Notes: a model not told the origin generated them from the sequence alone. Shown: positions 17,787 through 27,320, numbered from the stretch's first letter. The stretch: DNA of 64,000 nucleotides from an uncultured Catenibacterium sp. (GCA_900540685.1 UQGS01000005.1:1-64000); one strand, 5' to 3'. Made by a program: numbers and translations.

Positions 17787-19868
17787 GTGATTGAAATCAA
17801 AAATTTGAATATATCATTTGGTGACAAAGTAATCTTAAATAATGCGTCATTTCATACTTCTCCAGGTGTATTGACTATTATTAGGGGAAAGAGTGGTTCT
17901 GGAAAGTCTACTTTCTTAAAAACTTTTCAATTCGCATATGAGTGTGAATATATCTATGAAGGACAGAGAATAGATGAGTTAGATCCAGATAGTAGACAAC
18001 AGTTCATTTATGATCATATGGTCAATGTACCACAGATTCCTTTATTTATTGAAGGAATGACTATAGAGGAACATATTAAACAATTAGTTAAATTAGGTTA
18101 TCGTAGAAATGATATATATGAAGAAAAGTTTGGTATAGCTTCTTTAAAGAAAAAATATCCTAGAAACTTATCAGGTGGTGAAAAGACAAGAGTCGCTATC
18201 TGTTTAGCTATAATGAGTCAGCCAGAAATATTGATACTTGATGAGCCTACAGCCGCTTTGGATGCATCCTATGCGATAGAAATGATTAAGTATCTAAAAG
18301 AGTATGCTGAAGAAGGACATTATGTGATTGTGGCAACTCATGATGGAAGGATGATTGAAGAAGCAGATGTACTCTATAAGGTTGATCAAACACTTATTCT
18401 AGAAAAAGAGAATCAAAGAGAAACATCTCTTATATCACAGATACCACATAATCATAAATTATTTAATCTACGTTTTTCTCATCGTACTTTTAGAATAGTA
18501 ATGAATATACTTGTTGCTTTCACAATGATTATATGTGCATATAGCTATAATATTTATGGACATTATAATGCATCTTATGAACAAAAAATCAATACAATTG
18601 CCTCTAGAGACTTAACTGTATATAAGGAAAAGATGAGTAATGACTATTATTCATATGATGGTTCAGAGTTTCCTATGACGCAATCAGATTATAAAAAGAT
18701 TAGATCTGTAAAGAATGTGGAGAGTGTTAAATGGCGTTATGAAAAAGAATACGATGATGTTATGAGACTTGGATTAGATTCTGAAACTGAATTGAAATAT
18801 CAAGAAGCAAAACTTACAGGAAAGAAATGTAATCAAACAATAAATCTAGTGAGTATGCAGGTATATGAGGATGAAGATGATTATACAAATTTAACTGTAA
18901 AGCACAATGATAATAAAGGTGTATATATAAGTAATCAGTTATTATCTAATCAGGATATTTCAGTTGATTCAATCAATATGGATGATCTTAAATTAAAGTT
19001 TTATTTACCTATTCCTATGTATGATGCATCAGGTATTACACAGACAGTTATTGATTTAGAAGGTAGTGAATATGTGGATGTTAATACTGTCCTTGTGAAT
19101 CTTGTAGAAGTAGAACTACCTGTAAGAGGTATACTAAAAGAAGGAACAGAAATAAGTTCAAATTCATATAATGGTACTGGCAGTATCTATGTCCCACGAA
19201 GTGTTGTAAATCAATATAGAAAGACATATCATGCAACACAATCAAAAGTATTATATGGTGTACCTGGAGCGGAAGGAACTGATTATAAATACTATGAAGG
19301 ATCATTACCTTCTACTTATACAATGAGTGATGTGGATCAGGTCGTTGTAGAAACACCTTGGAAACCAGGTGCTTATACTGTAAGAGTAGATAGTTTGAAG
19401 AATATTGATCAAGTCACAAAACAACTAGAAAAACTAGGTTTTAATGTAGAAGGTGCTTTTGTAGATAATAGTGCAATCAATAAACTCCTTTCCAACAACA
19501 AACAAGTATTAATACAATTCATGATTATAGTATTTGTATTGTTGTATGGGTTCTATTTCTATCTCAAGTATCTAATTCTTAAAGAGGAGAAACAGACAAG
19601 AGATTTTCTCTATAACTTAGGTTTTACTACTAAGAGAATCAATAAGAGTTTCTATATGACCTATATCAAAAATAGTATTCTTTTAGGTGTTCTTGGAATA
19701 GTATTACTAGAAGTCTTTATCGAGTTTGTTATAAGGATACATATATATAGTTTGATTATACCTGTAACTAAAATGCTGATATTATTATTCTTTATCGCAG
19801 CATTCATCATAGAATTCCTTATTCCTATACTTATTCAAATGATTATGAAAAATCAAAAGGGACTGTAA
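17787..19868 (+). CDS. ABC transporter, fused ATPase-permease (MacB-like), subunit 2
   Basis: 693 residues from the GTG at 17787, matching the start of its paralogue (MLEIKQL); the ATG at 17772 overlaps the upstream gene and lacks a site. Walker A GKSGSGKSTFL, signature LSGGEKTRVAI and Walker B ILILDEPTAALD lie in residues 1-210. A helix near 235-258, a large external domain (about 300 residues) and three C-terminal helices follow. It is translationally coupled to subunit 1. The paralogue at 56739-58844 is similar throughout, including the ectodomain. Confidence 0.8.
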   Translation: MIEIKNLNISFGDKVILNNASFHTSPGVLTIIRGKSGSGKSTFLKTFQFAYECEYIYEGQRIDELDPDSRQQFIYDHMVNVPQIPLFIEGMTIEEHIKQLVKLGYRRNDIYEEKFGIASLKKKYPRNLSGGEKTRVAICLAIMSQPEILILDEPTAALDASYAIEMIKYLKEYAEEGHYVIVATHDGRMIEEADVLYKVDQTLILEKENQRETSLISQIPHNHKLFNLRFSHRTFRIVMNILVAFTMIICAYSYNIYGHYNASYEQKINTIASRDLTVYKEKMSNDYYSYDGSEFPMTQSDYKKIRSVKNVESVKWRYEKEYDDVMRLGLDSETELKYQEAKLTGKKCNQTINLVSMQVYEDEDDYTNLTVKHNDNKGVYISNQLLSNQDISVDSINMDDLKLKFYLPIPMYDASGITQTVIDLEGSEYVDVNTVLVNLVEVELPVRGILKEGTEISSNSYNGTGSIYVPRSVVNQYRKTYHATQSKVLYGVPGAEGTDYKYYEGSLPSTYTMSDVDQVVVETPWKPGAYTVRVDSLKNIDQVTKQLEKLGFNVEGAFVDNSAINKLLSNNKQVLIQFMIIVFVLLYGFYFYLKYLILKEEKQTRDFLYNLGFTTKRINKSFYMTYIKNSILLGVLGIVLLEVFIEFVIRIHIYSLIIPVTKMLILLFFIAAFIIEFLIPILIQMIMKNQKGL

Positions 19869-19895
19869 TGAATAGAGCGTTACAGTTCTTTTTTC
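19859..19895 (+). terminator. Terminator after ABC subunit 2, copy B of a repeated module
   Basis: GGACTGTAATG and CGTTACAGTTC arms followed by six T. It shares TGTAA-x-GAATAGA and CGTTACAG with copies at 15140 and 45304 and overlaps the stop codon. Confidence 0.8.
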
Positions 19896-19947
19896 TTGCG
19901 TCTAAACCTTACTTTAGGGTTAAAATTAAGGTAAGGAGGATATGTAT

Positions 19948-21066
19948 ATGAAGAAATTAGGATTTGGTTTAATGCGTCTACCATTACTAGATCAAAATGA
20001 TGCAGGCAGCATTGATATTGAAGAAACTAAAAGAATGGTGGATACATTTTTAGAAAAAGGCTTTACTTATTTTGATACAGCCTGGATGTATTGTGCCTTT
20101 AAGAGTGAAGAAGCGACTAAGACAGCTTTGGTAGAAAGACATCCAAGAGATTCTTTCACATTGGCTGATAAGCTTCATGCAGGCTTTATTGAAACAAAAG
20201 AAGATAGAGATAGAATCTTCAATGAACAGTTAAGAAAAACAGGTGCAGAATACTTTGATTATTATCTCTTGCATGATGTAGGAACAGATCATTATAAGAA
20301 ATATACAGAGTTAGACTGTTTTACATGGTTAAAGGATAAGAAGGAAAAGGGATTAGTAAAGCATATTGGTTTCTCTTTCCATGATAATGCAGACTTATTA
20401 GAGCGTGTCTTATCTGAGCATCCAGAAGTAGAATTTGTACAGCTTCAGCTAAACTATCTAGACTGGGATAGTGAAGGTGTACAGTCTCGTAAATGTTATG
20501 AAACTGCAGTAAGACATCATGTCCCCGTATTTGTAATGGAACCAGTTAAGGGTGGTACTCTCGCAAATGTACCTGATGAAGTAGAAGAGACATTCAAGTC
20601 TTATCATCCAGATATGTCTATTCCATCTTGGGCAATCCGTTTTGCGGCAAGTTTAGATAATGTTCAGGTTGTCTTATCTGGTATGAGTAATATGGAACAG
20701 CTATTAGATAATACAGGTTATATGGAAGACTTTAAGCCTTTAAATAATGAAGAACAGACACTAATTAAGAAGGCTGTTGATATTATTAATAGTAGTATTG
20801 AAATTCCTTGTACAGGCTGTTCTTATTGTACAGAAGGTTGTCCAATGCATATTGCGATTCCTAAATACTTCTCACTCTATAATGCTGATAAACAGGAAGT
20901 AGCGACTAAATCATGGAGACCTCAGGGAGAATACTATACACGTTTAACACATACATTTGGTAAAGCAAGTGAATGCATTGGATGTGGGCAGTGTGAAGCG
21001 GCATGTCCACAGCATCTTCCAATTATTGAGAACTTGCAGAAAGTCGCAGAATACTTTGAAAAATAA
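19948..21066 (+). CDS. Aldo/keto reductase with two 4Fe-4S clusters
   Basis: 372 residues from the ATG at 19948 (best spaced from GGAGGA). Residues 1-270 form the aldo/keto reductase barrel with FDTAWMY (catalytic Asp and Tyr) and [10 protein letters not shown]. The C-terminal part has two ferredoxin motifs, [12 protein letters not shown] and [12 protein letters not shown]. Such oxidoreductases are common in anaerobes; the substrate is unknown. The region before it contains an inverted repeat (CCTTAC at 19907, GTAAGG at 19931) that may bind a regulator. Confidence 0.9.
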   Translation: MKKLGFGLMRLPLLDQNDAGSIDIEETKRMVDTFLEKGFTYFDTAWMYCAFKSEEATKTALVERHPRDSFTLADKLHAGFIETKEDRDRIFNEQLRKTGAEYFDYYLLHDVGTDHYKKYTELDCFTWLKDKKEKGLVKHIGFSFHDNADLLERVLSEHPEVEFVQLQLNYLDWDSEGVQSRKCYETAVRHHVPVFVMEPVKGGTLANVPDEVEETFKSYHPDMSIPSWAIRFAASLDNVQVVLSGMSNMEQLLDNTGYMEDFKPLNNEEQTLIKKAVDIINSSIEIPCTGCSYCTEGCPMHIAIPKYFSLYNADKQEVATKSWRPQGEYYTRLTHTFGKASECIGCGQCEAACPQHLPIIENLQKVAEYFEK

Positions 21067-21124
21067 CTTTTTCTTAAACATCATGGTAAAATAGTATCAT
21101 GATGTTTTTTTATAGGAGGAATTT

Positions 21125-21910
21125 ATGAAGACACTCTATGTAACAGATCTAGATGGAACACTACTAGAACCTGATAAATCAATTAAACCAGATAATTTAA
21201 AACTAATAAATCAATTAATCGATGAAGATGTGAATATTACCTATGCCACTGCACGTTCTCTTATTACTGCAAAACAGGTCATAGGTGATATAAACTTTAA
21301 GCTTCCTGTCATTGTCCAGAATGGGACATTTATACTCTCACCTGAAGGAGATGTCATCTTAGGAAACTATTTAGGTGATTCTATATTGGATACTGTAAAG
21401 AATTATGATATCTCACCTATTGTATATTCTCAAAGAGGAAAGAATAATTACTTCTCTTATATTAAGGATAAGATGAGTGCAGGAGTGAAAGCTTTTGTGG
21501 ATGATCATTTAGATGATCCTAGAAATAATCCTGTGAATACTTATGAAGAACTCTATGAAGGGGATATCTTCTATTTATTATTGATAGATGATTATGATAA
21601 ATTAAAGCCTTTGTATGATCTATTTAAGGAAGACTATTATGCTGTCTTTGATCAGGAAATGTATTCTCATGACTGGTGGTTAGAGGTTATGTCACCTGAT
21701 GCTTCTAAAGCCAATGCCATCAAATACTTAAAACAGAAGCTGCAATGTGATGAAGTCGTTGTATTTGGGGATGGCAAGAATGATATAGAAATGTTTGAAG
21801 AAGCTGATTATAGCTGTGCTGTAGAGAATGCAAATGAAGAACTTATTAAATGTGCTGATGAAGTTATTCATATAAGTGTGCCTCAGTATATAAAACAGAG
21901 AGAAAAATAA
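21125..21910 (+). CDS. Cof-type HAD-superfamily hydrolase
   Basis: 261 residues. Motif I VTDLDGTLL near the start, Lys around 190 (SKANAIKYL) and motif III/IV VVFGDGKNDIEMF mark a Cof/IIB-type HAD phosphatase. These dephosphorylate sugar phosphates, flavin or vitamin-B6 phosphates; the target cannot be read from sequence. It follows the aldo/keto reductase by 58 bases and ends before a toxin-antitoxin remnant. Confidence 0.9.
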   Translation: MKTLYVTDLDGTLLEPDKSIKPDNLKLINQLIDEDVNITYATARSLITAKQVIGDINFKLPVIVQNGTFILSPEGDVILGNYLGDSILDTVKNYDISPIVYSQRGKNNYFSYIKDKMSAGVKAFVDDHLDDPRNNPVNTYEELYEGDIFYLLLIDDYDKLKPLYDLFKEDYYAVFDQEMYSHDWWLEVMSPDASKANAIKYLKQKLQCDEVVVFGDGKNDIEMFEEADYSCAVENANEELIKCADEVIHISVPQYIKQREK

Positions 21911-21959
21911 AATGTTTTTTGAATACCCATAATCAATAATAGAAAGGATAGTGCTAATT

Positions 21960-22247
21960 ATGGCAACAAAAAGTGCAAATGTAACGGCTCGTGTACAGCC
22001 TGAAATTAAACGACAGGCGGAGGTAGTATTGGAAAAGATAGGATTACCTGTTTCGGATATCTCATACAGACAAATTATTATGACAGGCGGTGTTCCATAT
22101 TCACTAACAGTTCCGAACTTGCCTACAAGGGACAGTATGACGGACGCAGAGTTTAATACATTGATGGAAAAAGGGTATCATCAGGCAAAGACAGAAGAAG
22201 GAATTTCTGTTTATGAAGCCTTTGAAAAAATTCGTGATGGTATTTAA
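21960..22247 (+). CDS. RelB/DinJ-family antitoxin
   Basis: 95 residues from the ATG at 21960; a GTG at 21951 lies too close to the AGAAAGGA site. ATKSANVTARVQPEIKRQAE at the start is the ribbon-helix-helix DNA-binding domain of RelB/DinJ proteins, followed by a toxin-binding tail. Such proteins neutralise RelE/YafQ RNases and repress their own operon. The toxin gene directly downstream is broken, so the antitoxin is an orphan that may remain as a regulator or protect against related toxins. Confidence 0.85.
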   Translation: MATKSANVTARVQPEIKRQAEVVLEKIGLPVSDISYRQIIMTGGVPYSLTVPNLPTRDSMTDAEFNTLMEKGYHQAKTEEGISVYEAFEKIRDGI

Positions 22248-22249
22248 GC

Positions 22250-22393
22250 ATGCGGTATGAAGTTGAGCTGACCTCACAAGCAATCATACAGTATATTTCT
22301 AAAGTACTGTTTGTACCGGAAACGGCACGCAAATGAGCAGACACTCTGCAAAGTGAAATCGGTGCTTATAAAGTTTATTTTTTACTAACATGA
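22250..22393 (+). pseudogene. Decayed RelE/ParE-type toxin
   Basis: The frame starting at 22250, three bases after the antitoxin stop, reads MRYEVELTSQAIIQYISKV and FVPETARK, then TGA at 22334-22336, then ADTLQSEIGAYKV. These match the N-terminal half of RelE/ParE toxins (YEVELT...A...I...TA...W..L...I). The in-frame stop replaces a Trp-like position and the catalytic C-terminal half is missing. The toxin is dead, while the antitoxin remains intact. Confidence 0.75.
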
Positions 22394-22514
22394 GGTTTGT
22401 GGGGTTTCTAAAAAATGTTTTTTTAAATTTTTTTTGAAGTAAAAAAATGGCTTTATTATCACAAAAAGTGAAGATATGTATTGTATTTTTCTAATTGTAA
22501 GCACCTTTGTAACA

Positions 22515-22543
22515 TTGACTATTGTAAGCGTTTATGTTAATAT
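22515..22543 (+). promoter_or_regulatory. adh promoter with cre-like site inside the spacer
   Basis: TTGACT (22515-22520), 17 bases, TAATAT (22538-22543). TGTAAGCGTTTATG (22523-22536) lies inside the spacer and resembles the CcpA catabolite-responsive element. Binding there would block RNA polymerase. The upstream 22394-22514 stretch is AT-rich with no gene seen. Confidence 0.65.
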
Positions 22544-22598
22544 TTTCACTAGATGAAAGGTTAGTCATCAAAGGTATTGTATAGGAGGAAAATATAAT

Positions 22599-23813
22599 AT
22601 GAGATTTACATTACCAAGAGATTTATATCATGGCAAAGGTGCCTTAGAAAACCTTAAGAACTTAGAAGGTAAGAAAGCTATTATCTGCGTTGGTGGCGGA
22701 AGTATGAAGAGAAATGGCTTCCTAGACAGAGCTGTTAAATATCTTGAAGAAGCTGGTATGGAAGTTAAATTATATGAAGGTATCGAACCAGATCCATCAG
22801 TAACTACAGTTATGAAAGGTGCTGCAGTTATGGAAGAATTCCAGCCTGACTGGATTGTAGCTATGGGTGGAGGTTCACCTATCGATGCTGCAAAAGCTAT
22901 GTGGATTAAGTATGAATATCCAGAAATCACATTCGAAGAAATGTGTAAAGTATTTGGTATTCCAAAATTAAGAAAGAAAGCTCATTTCTGTGCTATCCCA
23001 TCTACAAGTGGTACTGCAACTGAAGTTACAGCTTTCTCAATCATTACTGATTATGATAAAGGTATTAAATATCCAATCGCTGACTTTGAAATCACTCCAG
23101 ATGTTGCTATTGTAGATCCTGACTTAGCTGAAACTATGCCAGTTAAATTAGTTGCTCATACTGGTATGGATGCTATGACTCATGCAATTGAAGCATATGT
23201 ATCTACTGCAAACTGTAACTACACTGATCCACTTGCTATTCATGCAATTGAAATGATTCAGGCTAACTTAGTTAAATCATATAATGGTGATATGAGCTGC
23301 AGAGATGATATGCATGATGCACAGTGCTTAGCAGGTATGTCATTCTCTAACGCATTATTAGGTATCGTACATTCAATGGCTCATAAGACTGGTGCTGCTT
23401 TCGTAGACCAGGGTGGACATATTATCCATGGTGCAGCTAACGCTATGTACTTACCAAAGGTTATTGCTTATAACGCTAAAGATGAAACAGCTAAGAAACG
23501 TTATGGTGTCATCGCTGATTACATGCACTTAGGTGGAGAAAATGATGATGAAAAGGTTGCATTATTAATTAAATACTTAAGAGGTATGAATGATGCATTA
23601 AATATCCCACATAGTATCAACCACTATGGTGCTGATGGTTTACCAGCTGAAGTTGGATTTGTACCTGAAGATGTATTCTTAGAAAGATTACCAGAAATCG
23701 CTAAGAACGCTATTGCTGATGCATGTACAGGTTCTAACCCACGTATTCCAACTCAGGAAGAAATGGAAAACTTATTAAAGGCTTGCTACTACGATACAGA
23801 AGTTGATTTCTAA
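22599..23813 (+). CDS. Iron-containing alcohol dehydrogenase
   Basis: 404 residues, like the dehydrogenase half of AdhE or single-domain Fe-ADH. GGGSMKRNG and the NAD-binding GGGSPIDAAK are present, followed by STSGTATEVT, DPDLAETMP, HTGMDAMTHAIEAY, HSMAHKTG and HGAANAMYLP with the metal ligands (Asp and three His). It reduces aldehydes, probably acetaldehyde to ethanol, regenerating NAD during fermentation. Codon use and the strong promoter suggest high expression. A NUDIX gene overlaps its stop by one base. Confidence 0.93.
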   Translation: MRFTLPRDLYHGKGALENLKNLEGKKAIICVGGGSMKRNGFLDRAVKYLEEAGMEVKLYEGIEPDPSVTTVMKGAAVMEEFQPDWIVAMGGGSPIDAAKAMWIKYEYPEITFEEMCKVFGIPKLRKKAHFCAIPSTSGTATEVTAFSIITDYDKGIKYPIADFEITPDVAIVDPDLAETMPVKLVAHTGMDAMTHAIEAYVSTANCNYTDPLAIHAIEMIQANLVKSYNGDMSCRDDMHDAQCLAGMSFSNALLGIVHSMAHKTGAAFVDQGGHIIHGAANAMYLPKVIAYNAKDETAKKRYGVIADYMHLGGENDDEKVALLIKYLRGMNDALNIPHSINHYGADGLPAEVGFVPEDVFLERLPEIAKNAIADACTGSNPRIPTQEEMENLLKACYYDTEVDF

Positions 23814-24322
23814 TGTGTAGAGATAAGAACGGTCTAACTGAAGAAGAATTTTTAAAAAGCTATAATCCTGATAAATATCCTAAACCTTCACTGACAGCTG
23901 ATATTTGTATCTTTGCTCATTCTGATGTGACAGAGATTCTATTGGTTAAACGTGGTGGACATCCTTATATAGGTAAATGGGCACTGCCTGGTGGCTTCGC
24001 TAATAAGAATGAACCGATTGAAAAGACGGCTTCAAGAGAACTTAAAGAAGAGACAGGTATAGAAGGTGTGTCTATGAAGCTTGTAGGTGTTTATAGTCAG
24101 CCGGGAAGAGATCCTCGTGGATGGGTTGTATCTACCGCATTTTATGCAGATGTAGATAAGAATCTTATTCATCCAGAAGCTGGTGATGATGCCAAAGAAG
24201 TAAAATGGTTCACTATTGTCGATGAAACACATTTAAGATGTGGTGATATCAATATAGGTATGAATGATCTTGCCTTTGATCATGCTGATATTATTCATGA
24301 TGCTATAGATAAGGGTCTGTAG
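23813..24322 (+). CDS. NUDIX hydrolase
   Basis: 169 residues. The NUDIX box GGFANKNEPIEKTASRELKE-ETGIEG fits G-x5-E-x7-REUxEExGU. PYIGKWALPGGF just before it recalls ADP-ribose pyrophosphatases and NrtR-type NUDIX proteins. The gene is coupled to adh by a TAATG overlap. Hydrolysis of an ADP-ribose-like nucleotide would fit cofactor housekeeping beside an NAD enzyme, but the substrate is inferred. Confidence 0.9.
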   Translation: MCRDKNGLTEEEFLKSYNPDKYPKPSLTADICIFAHSDVTEILLVKRGGHPYIGKWALPGGFANKNEPIEKTASRELKEETGIEGVSMKLVGVYSQPGRDPRGWVVSTAFYADVDKNLIHPEAGDDAKEVKWFTIVDETHLRCGDINIGMNDLAFDHADIIHDAIDKGL

Positions 24323-24340
24323 AAATACAGATCCTTTTTT
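24313..24340 (+). terminator. Terminator of adh-nudix operon
   Basis: GGGTCTGTA-GAAA-TACAGATCC followed by six T, overlapping the NUDIX stop codon. Confidence 0.9.
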
Positions 24341-24425
24341 AATACTCTGATATAGTTTAAAACTATGGTACCCTATTTCATAAAACTATAATCCTACTAA
24401 AATACTAGATTTTACTTATTTTGTG

Positions 24426-24454
24426 TTGACGCACTAATTATGTGGTGCTAAGAT
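24426..24454 (+). promoter_or_regulatory. Promoter of the metNIQ leader
   Basis: TTGACG (24426-24431), 17 bases, TAAGAT (24449-24454). The start is expected near 24461, at the head of the T-box leader. Confidence 0.65.
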
Positions 24455-24460
24455 GAAACC

Positions 24461-24724
24461 ACATCAAGAAAAGACAGTGAAAAGAAGAGTACTGTAATGA
24501 AACTTATACAGAGAGTTCCGTTAGCTGAGAAGGAATGAAGGGAAGTTATAGGAAGATGGTCTTGGAGTTGCATGGCTGAAATGTAAGTCATGACGGGAGC
24601 GCCCGTTACAGCGATAGAGTATGCATGTACTCGAAGAGGTTATTAAGGTGACTTAATAATGAATTTAGGTGGTAACACGAAACATTACGTTCTCGTCCTA
24701 TTATATGGATGAGAACGTTTTTTA
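24461..24724 (+). promoter_or_regulatory. T-box riboswitch, probably tRNA-Met specific
   Basis: A 264-base leader ends with the T-box AGGTGGTAACACG (24667-24679) and a terminator (ACGTTCTCGTCC at 24687-24698, GGATGAGAACGT at 24707-24718, T run). GAAATGTAA at 24578-24586 offers ATG (24581-24583) as the specifier codon. Binding of uncharged tRNA stabilises the antiterminator and allows metNIQ transcription. The T-box sequence differs slightly from the usual AGGGTGGNACCGCG. The specifier was assigned by eye. Confidence 0.88.
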
Positions 24725-24745
24725 TTTAAGGGAAGGAGTGAAAAC

Positions 24746-25783
24746 ATGATCCACTTAGAACATGTTACAAAAACTTTTAAGACTAAAGATGGCGATGTCC
24801 ATGCTGTCAAGGATGTCAGTCTGAATATTGAAGAAGGGGAAATCTACGGTATTATTGGTTTCTCAGGGGCTGGTAAATCTACATTAGTCAGATGTATCAA
24901 CCTACTAGAAAAACCTGATAGCGGTGCTGTTGTATTTGGGGATAAAGATTTATTAAAACTATCCGATGCAGATTTAAGAAAAGAAAGAGAAAAGATTGGA
25001 ATGATCTTCCAGCACTTTAATCTTTACAACAGTCGTACTATTTATGACAATATCGCTTTTCCATTAAAACATCTAGGCTGGAGTAAGGATAAGATTCAAA
25101 AGAGAGTCTTAGAATTACTCGAACTTATCGATTTGGTAGAAAGAAAAGATTCTTATCCAAGTCAGTTATCTGGAGGACAGAAACAAAGAGTTGCAATCGC
25201 AAGAGCGCTTGCCAACAATCCTAAAGTACTTCTATGTGATGAAGCCACAAGTGCTTTAGACCCTCAGACAACACAAAGTATTCTTCAGCTTATTAAGAAA
25301 GTAAATAAAGAACTTGGCTTAACAGTTATCTTAATTACTCATGAAATGGCTGTAGTCAAGGAAGTATGTGATAAGGTGGCAGTCATGGAAGATGGCCGTG
25401 TAGTAGAACAGGGCAACATTGTTGATATCTTCTCTAATCCACAACATCAGATTACTAAGAACTTTATCGCTACTACAAATAATCTTAATAAGATTGATGA
25501 ATTGATCAAAGACAATCATCGTATTACACAGTTAAATGAAAACCAGCAGATGGTGAAATTACAGTATCAGAGTTCTAATACAGATGTCGCATTAATCTCA
25601 GTATTATCAAGAGATTATAATGTAGATTGTTCAATTATATTTGGGAATGTAGAAATTATCCAGGGACAGCCAATTGGTACACTTATTACAATCTTTACTG
25701 GTGAAGATGTAGATATCAAGAAAGCATTAGAATTCACAAAACAACAGGGAGTTAAAGTGGAGGTGATTAAACGTGGTAACTAA
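24746..25783 (+). CDS. metN: Methionine ABC transporter ATP-binding protein MetN
   Basis: 345 residues. Walker A GFSGAGKSTLV, signature LSGGQKQRVAIARAL and Walker B VLLCDEATSALD lie in residues 1-240. The C-terminal NIL domain (about 265-345) is the methionine-sensing regulatory domain typical of MetN. It powers methionine uptake with MetI and MetQ. Ribosome site AAGGAG precedes the ATG. The gene overlaps metI by 11 bases and is controlled by the T-box just upstream. Confidence 0.95.
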   Translation: MIHLEHVTKTFKTKDGDVHAVKDVSLNIEEGEIYGIIGFSGAGKSTLVRCINLLEKPDSGAVVFGDKDLLKLSDADLRKEREKIGMIFQHFNLYNSRTIYDNIAFPLKHLGWSKDKIQKRVLELLELIDLVERKDSYPSQLSGGQKQRVAIARALANNPKVLLCDEATSALDPQTTQSILQLIKKVNKELGLTVILITHEMAVVKEVCDKVAVMEDGRVVEQGNIVDIFSNPQHQITKNFIATTNNLNKIDELIKDNHRITQLNENQQMVKLQYQSSNTDVALISVLSRDYNVDCSIIFGNVEIIQGQPIGTLITIFTGEDVDIKKALEFTKQQGVKVEVIKRGN

Positions 25784-26444
25784 GCTATTTCCAAACGTTA
25801 TAGCGTTTGCTTCAGATTTTCCACAGGCTATTATTGATACATTATTAATGTTAGTAATCAGTGGTTTAATCTCAGTGGTTATTGGAATCTTCTTAGCCGT
25901 TATTGTAGTAGTCACTAGAAAAGATGGTTTAAAAGAAAATCAACCAGTTTTCTGGATCTTAGATAAGATTATTAACTTATTTAGATCTATTCCATTCATT
26001 ATCTTAATTCCTACTGTTGCTGTTCTCTCTCGTGCCTTATTTGGTACAACAATTGGTATCGAAGGTGCACTTGTTCCGCTAGTGATAGGGACAGCACCAT
26101 TTGTCGCAAGACAGATGGAATCAGCCATTATGGAAATTGATCCAGGTATCATTGAAGCAAGTATTGCGATGGGACTCAGTACAAAAGAAATCATCTTTGA
26201 TGTTTATTTAAGAGAAAACATTCCAGGGATGATCAGAGGTCTTACAATTTCATTTATTGCGTTAGTCGGACAGATTGCGATTGTTGGTTCTGTTGGCGCA
26301 GGCGGACTTGGTGATATGGCGATCAGATATGGTCTACAGAGATCAATGGGAGATATCACATTCGTCGTTATTATCTTAATTCTTATTTTAATTTCAATTG
26401 TTCAGGCAATTGGTGACAAACTCGTAGAAAAAACAACACATTAA
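25773..26444 (+). CDS. metI: Methionine ABC transporter permease MetI
   Basis: 223 residues. It starts with GTG after GGAGGTGATTAAAC. Five hydrophobic helices and the EAA-type loop (EASIAMGLSTKEIIFDVYLRE, cytoplasmic, about 140-160) identify an ABC permease of the MetI family. Overlap with metN indicates translational coupling. Confidence 0.95.
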   Translation: MVTKLFPNVIAFASDFPQAIIDTLLMLVISGLISVVIGIFLAVIVVVTRKDGLKENQPVFWILDKIINLFRSIPFIILIPTVAVLSRALFGTTIGIEGALVPLVIGTAPFVARQMESAIMEIDPGIIEASIAMGLSTKEIIFDVYLRENIPGMIRGLTISFIALVGQIAIVGSVGAGGLGDMAIRYGLQRSMGDITFVVIILILILISIVQAIGDKLVEKTTH

Positions 26445-26467
26445 TTAATACATTGGAGGAAATGATT

Positions 26468-27289
26468 ATGAACAAAAACATTTTAAAGGTATTTACAGCA
26501 GGTCTTTTAGCTTTCTCATTAGCAGGATGTGGAAGTAAGTCAGATTCTAAAACTATTACAGTAGGGGCTACAACTTCACCTCATGCAATTATCTTAAAGC
26601 ATATCCAGCCAGAATTTGAAAAAGCAGGATATACATTAAAGATTAAGGAATTCTCAGATTATCCTAACATCAACCCATCTACTTCAGATGGTTCATTAGA
26701 TGCTAACTATTTCCAGCATCAGCCATACTTAACTTCTTACAACAAAGATAAAGGTTATAAGAAGGGTGATGATGGATACTTAGTATCAGTTGGTGCTATT
26801 CACTTTGAACCTCTAGGATTATATTCAGCTAAATATAAAGCAGTATCTGATATCAAAGATGGTGCTAAGGTTGCGATTCCTAACGATGCAACAAATGAAG
26901 CAAGAGCTTTATTATTACTTGCAGACAATGGTGTTCTTACATTAAAGAAGGATGCTGGTGTAAACGCAACTAAGAAGGATGTAGAAACTTACAACAAGAA
27001 GATTGAATTAGTAGAAGTAGATGCAGCACAGGTTGCTTCTAAATTACCAGATGTAGATTTCGCTGTTATTAATGGTAACTATGCATTAGATGCAAAAGTA
27101 ACTGATAAGATTATTACTTCTGAAAACTCAAGTTCTGAAGCTGCAAAGACTTACCAGAATATCATTGCGGTTAAAGAATCAAATAAAAACAACAAAGCAG
27201 TTAAGAAGTTAGTTGAAATCTTAAAGAGTGAAAAGACTAAGAAATGGATTGAAAAGAAATTCGGAGTATCTGTAAAACCTGCAGAATAG
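26468..27289 (+). CDS. metQ: Methionine-binding lipoprotein MetQ
   Basis: 273 residues from the ATG at 26468, eight bases after GGAGGAAA; an in-frame TTG at 26453 is unlikely. The lipobox LAGC anchors the protein at Cys21. ITVGATTSPHAIILK, SDYPNIN and the substrate-binding tyrosines and asparagines match MetQ/NlpA. It delivers methionine to MetNI outside the cell. A terminator follows the stop. Confidence 0.95.
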   Translation: MNKNILKVFTAGLLAFSLAGCGSKSDSKTITVGATTSPHAIILKHIQPEFEKAGYTLKIKEFSDYPNINPSTSDGSLDANYFQHQPYLTSYNKDKGYKKGDDGYLVSVGAIHFEPLGLYSAKYKAVSDIKDGAKVAIPNDATNEARALLLLADNGVLTLKKDAGVNATKKDVETYNKKIELVEVDAAQVASKLPDVDFAVINGNYALDAKVTDKIITSENSSSEAAKTYQNIIAVKESNKNNKAVKKLVEILKSEKTKKWIEKKFGVSVKPAE

Positions 27290-27296
27290 TGAATTG

Positions 27297-27320
27297 AAGC
27301 GGTCATTCGACCGCTTTTTA
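27297..27320 (+). terminator. Terminator of metNIQ
   Basis: AAGCGGTC-ATTC-GACCGCTT followed by a T tract. Confidence 0.9.
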
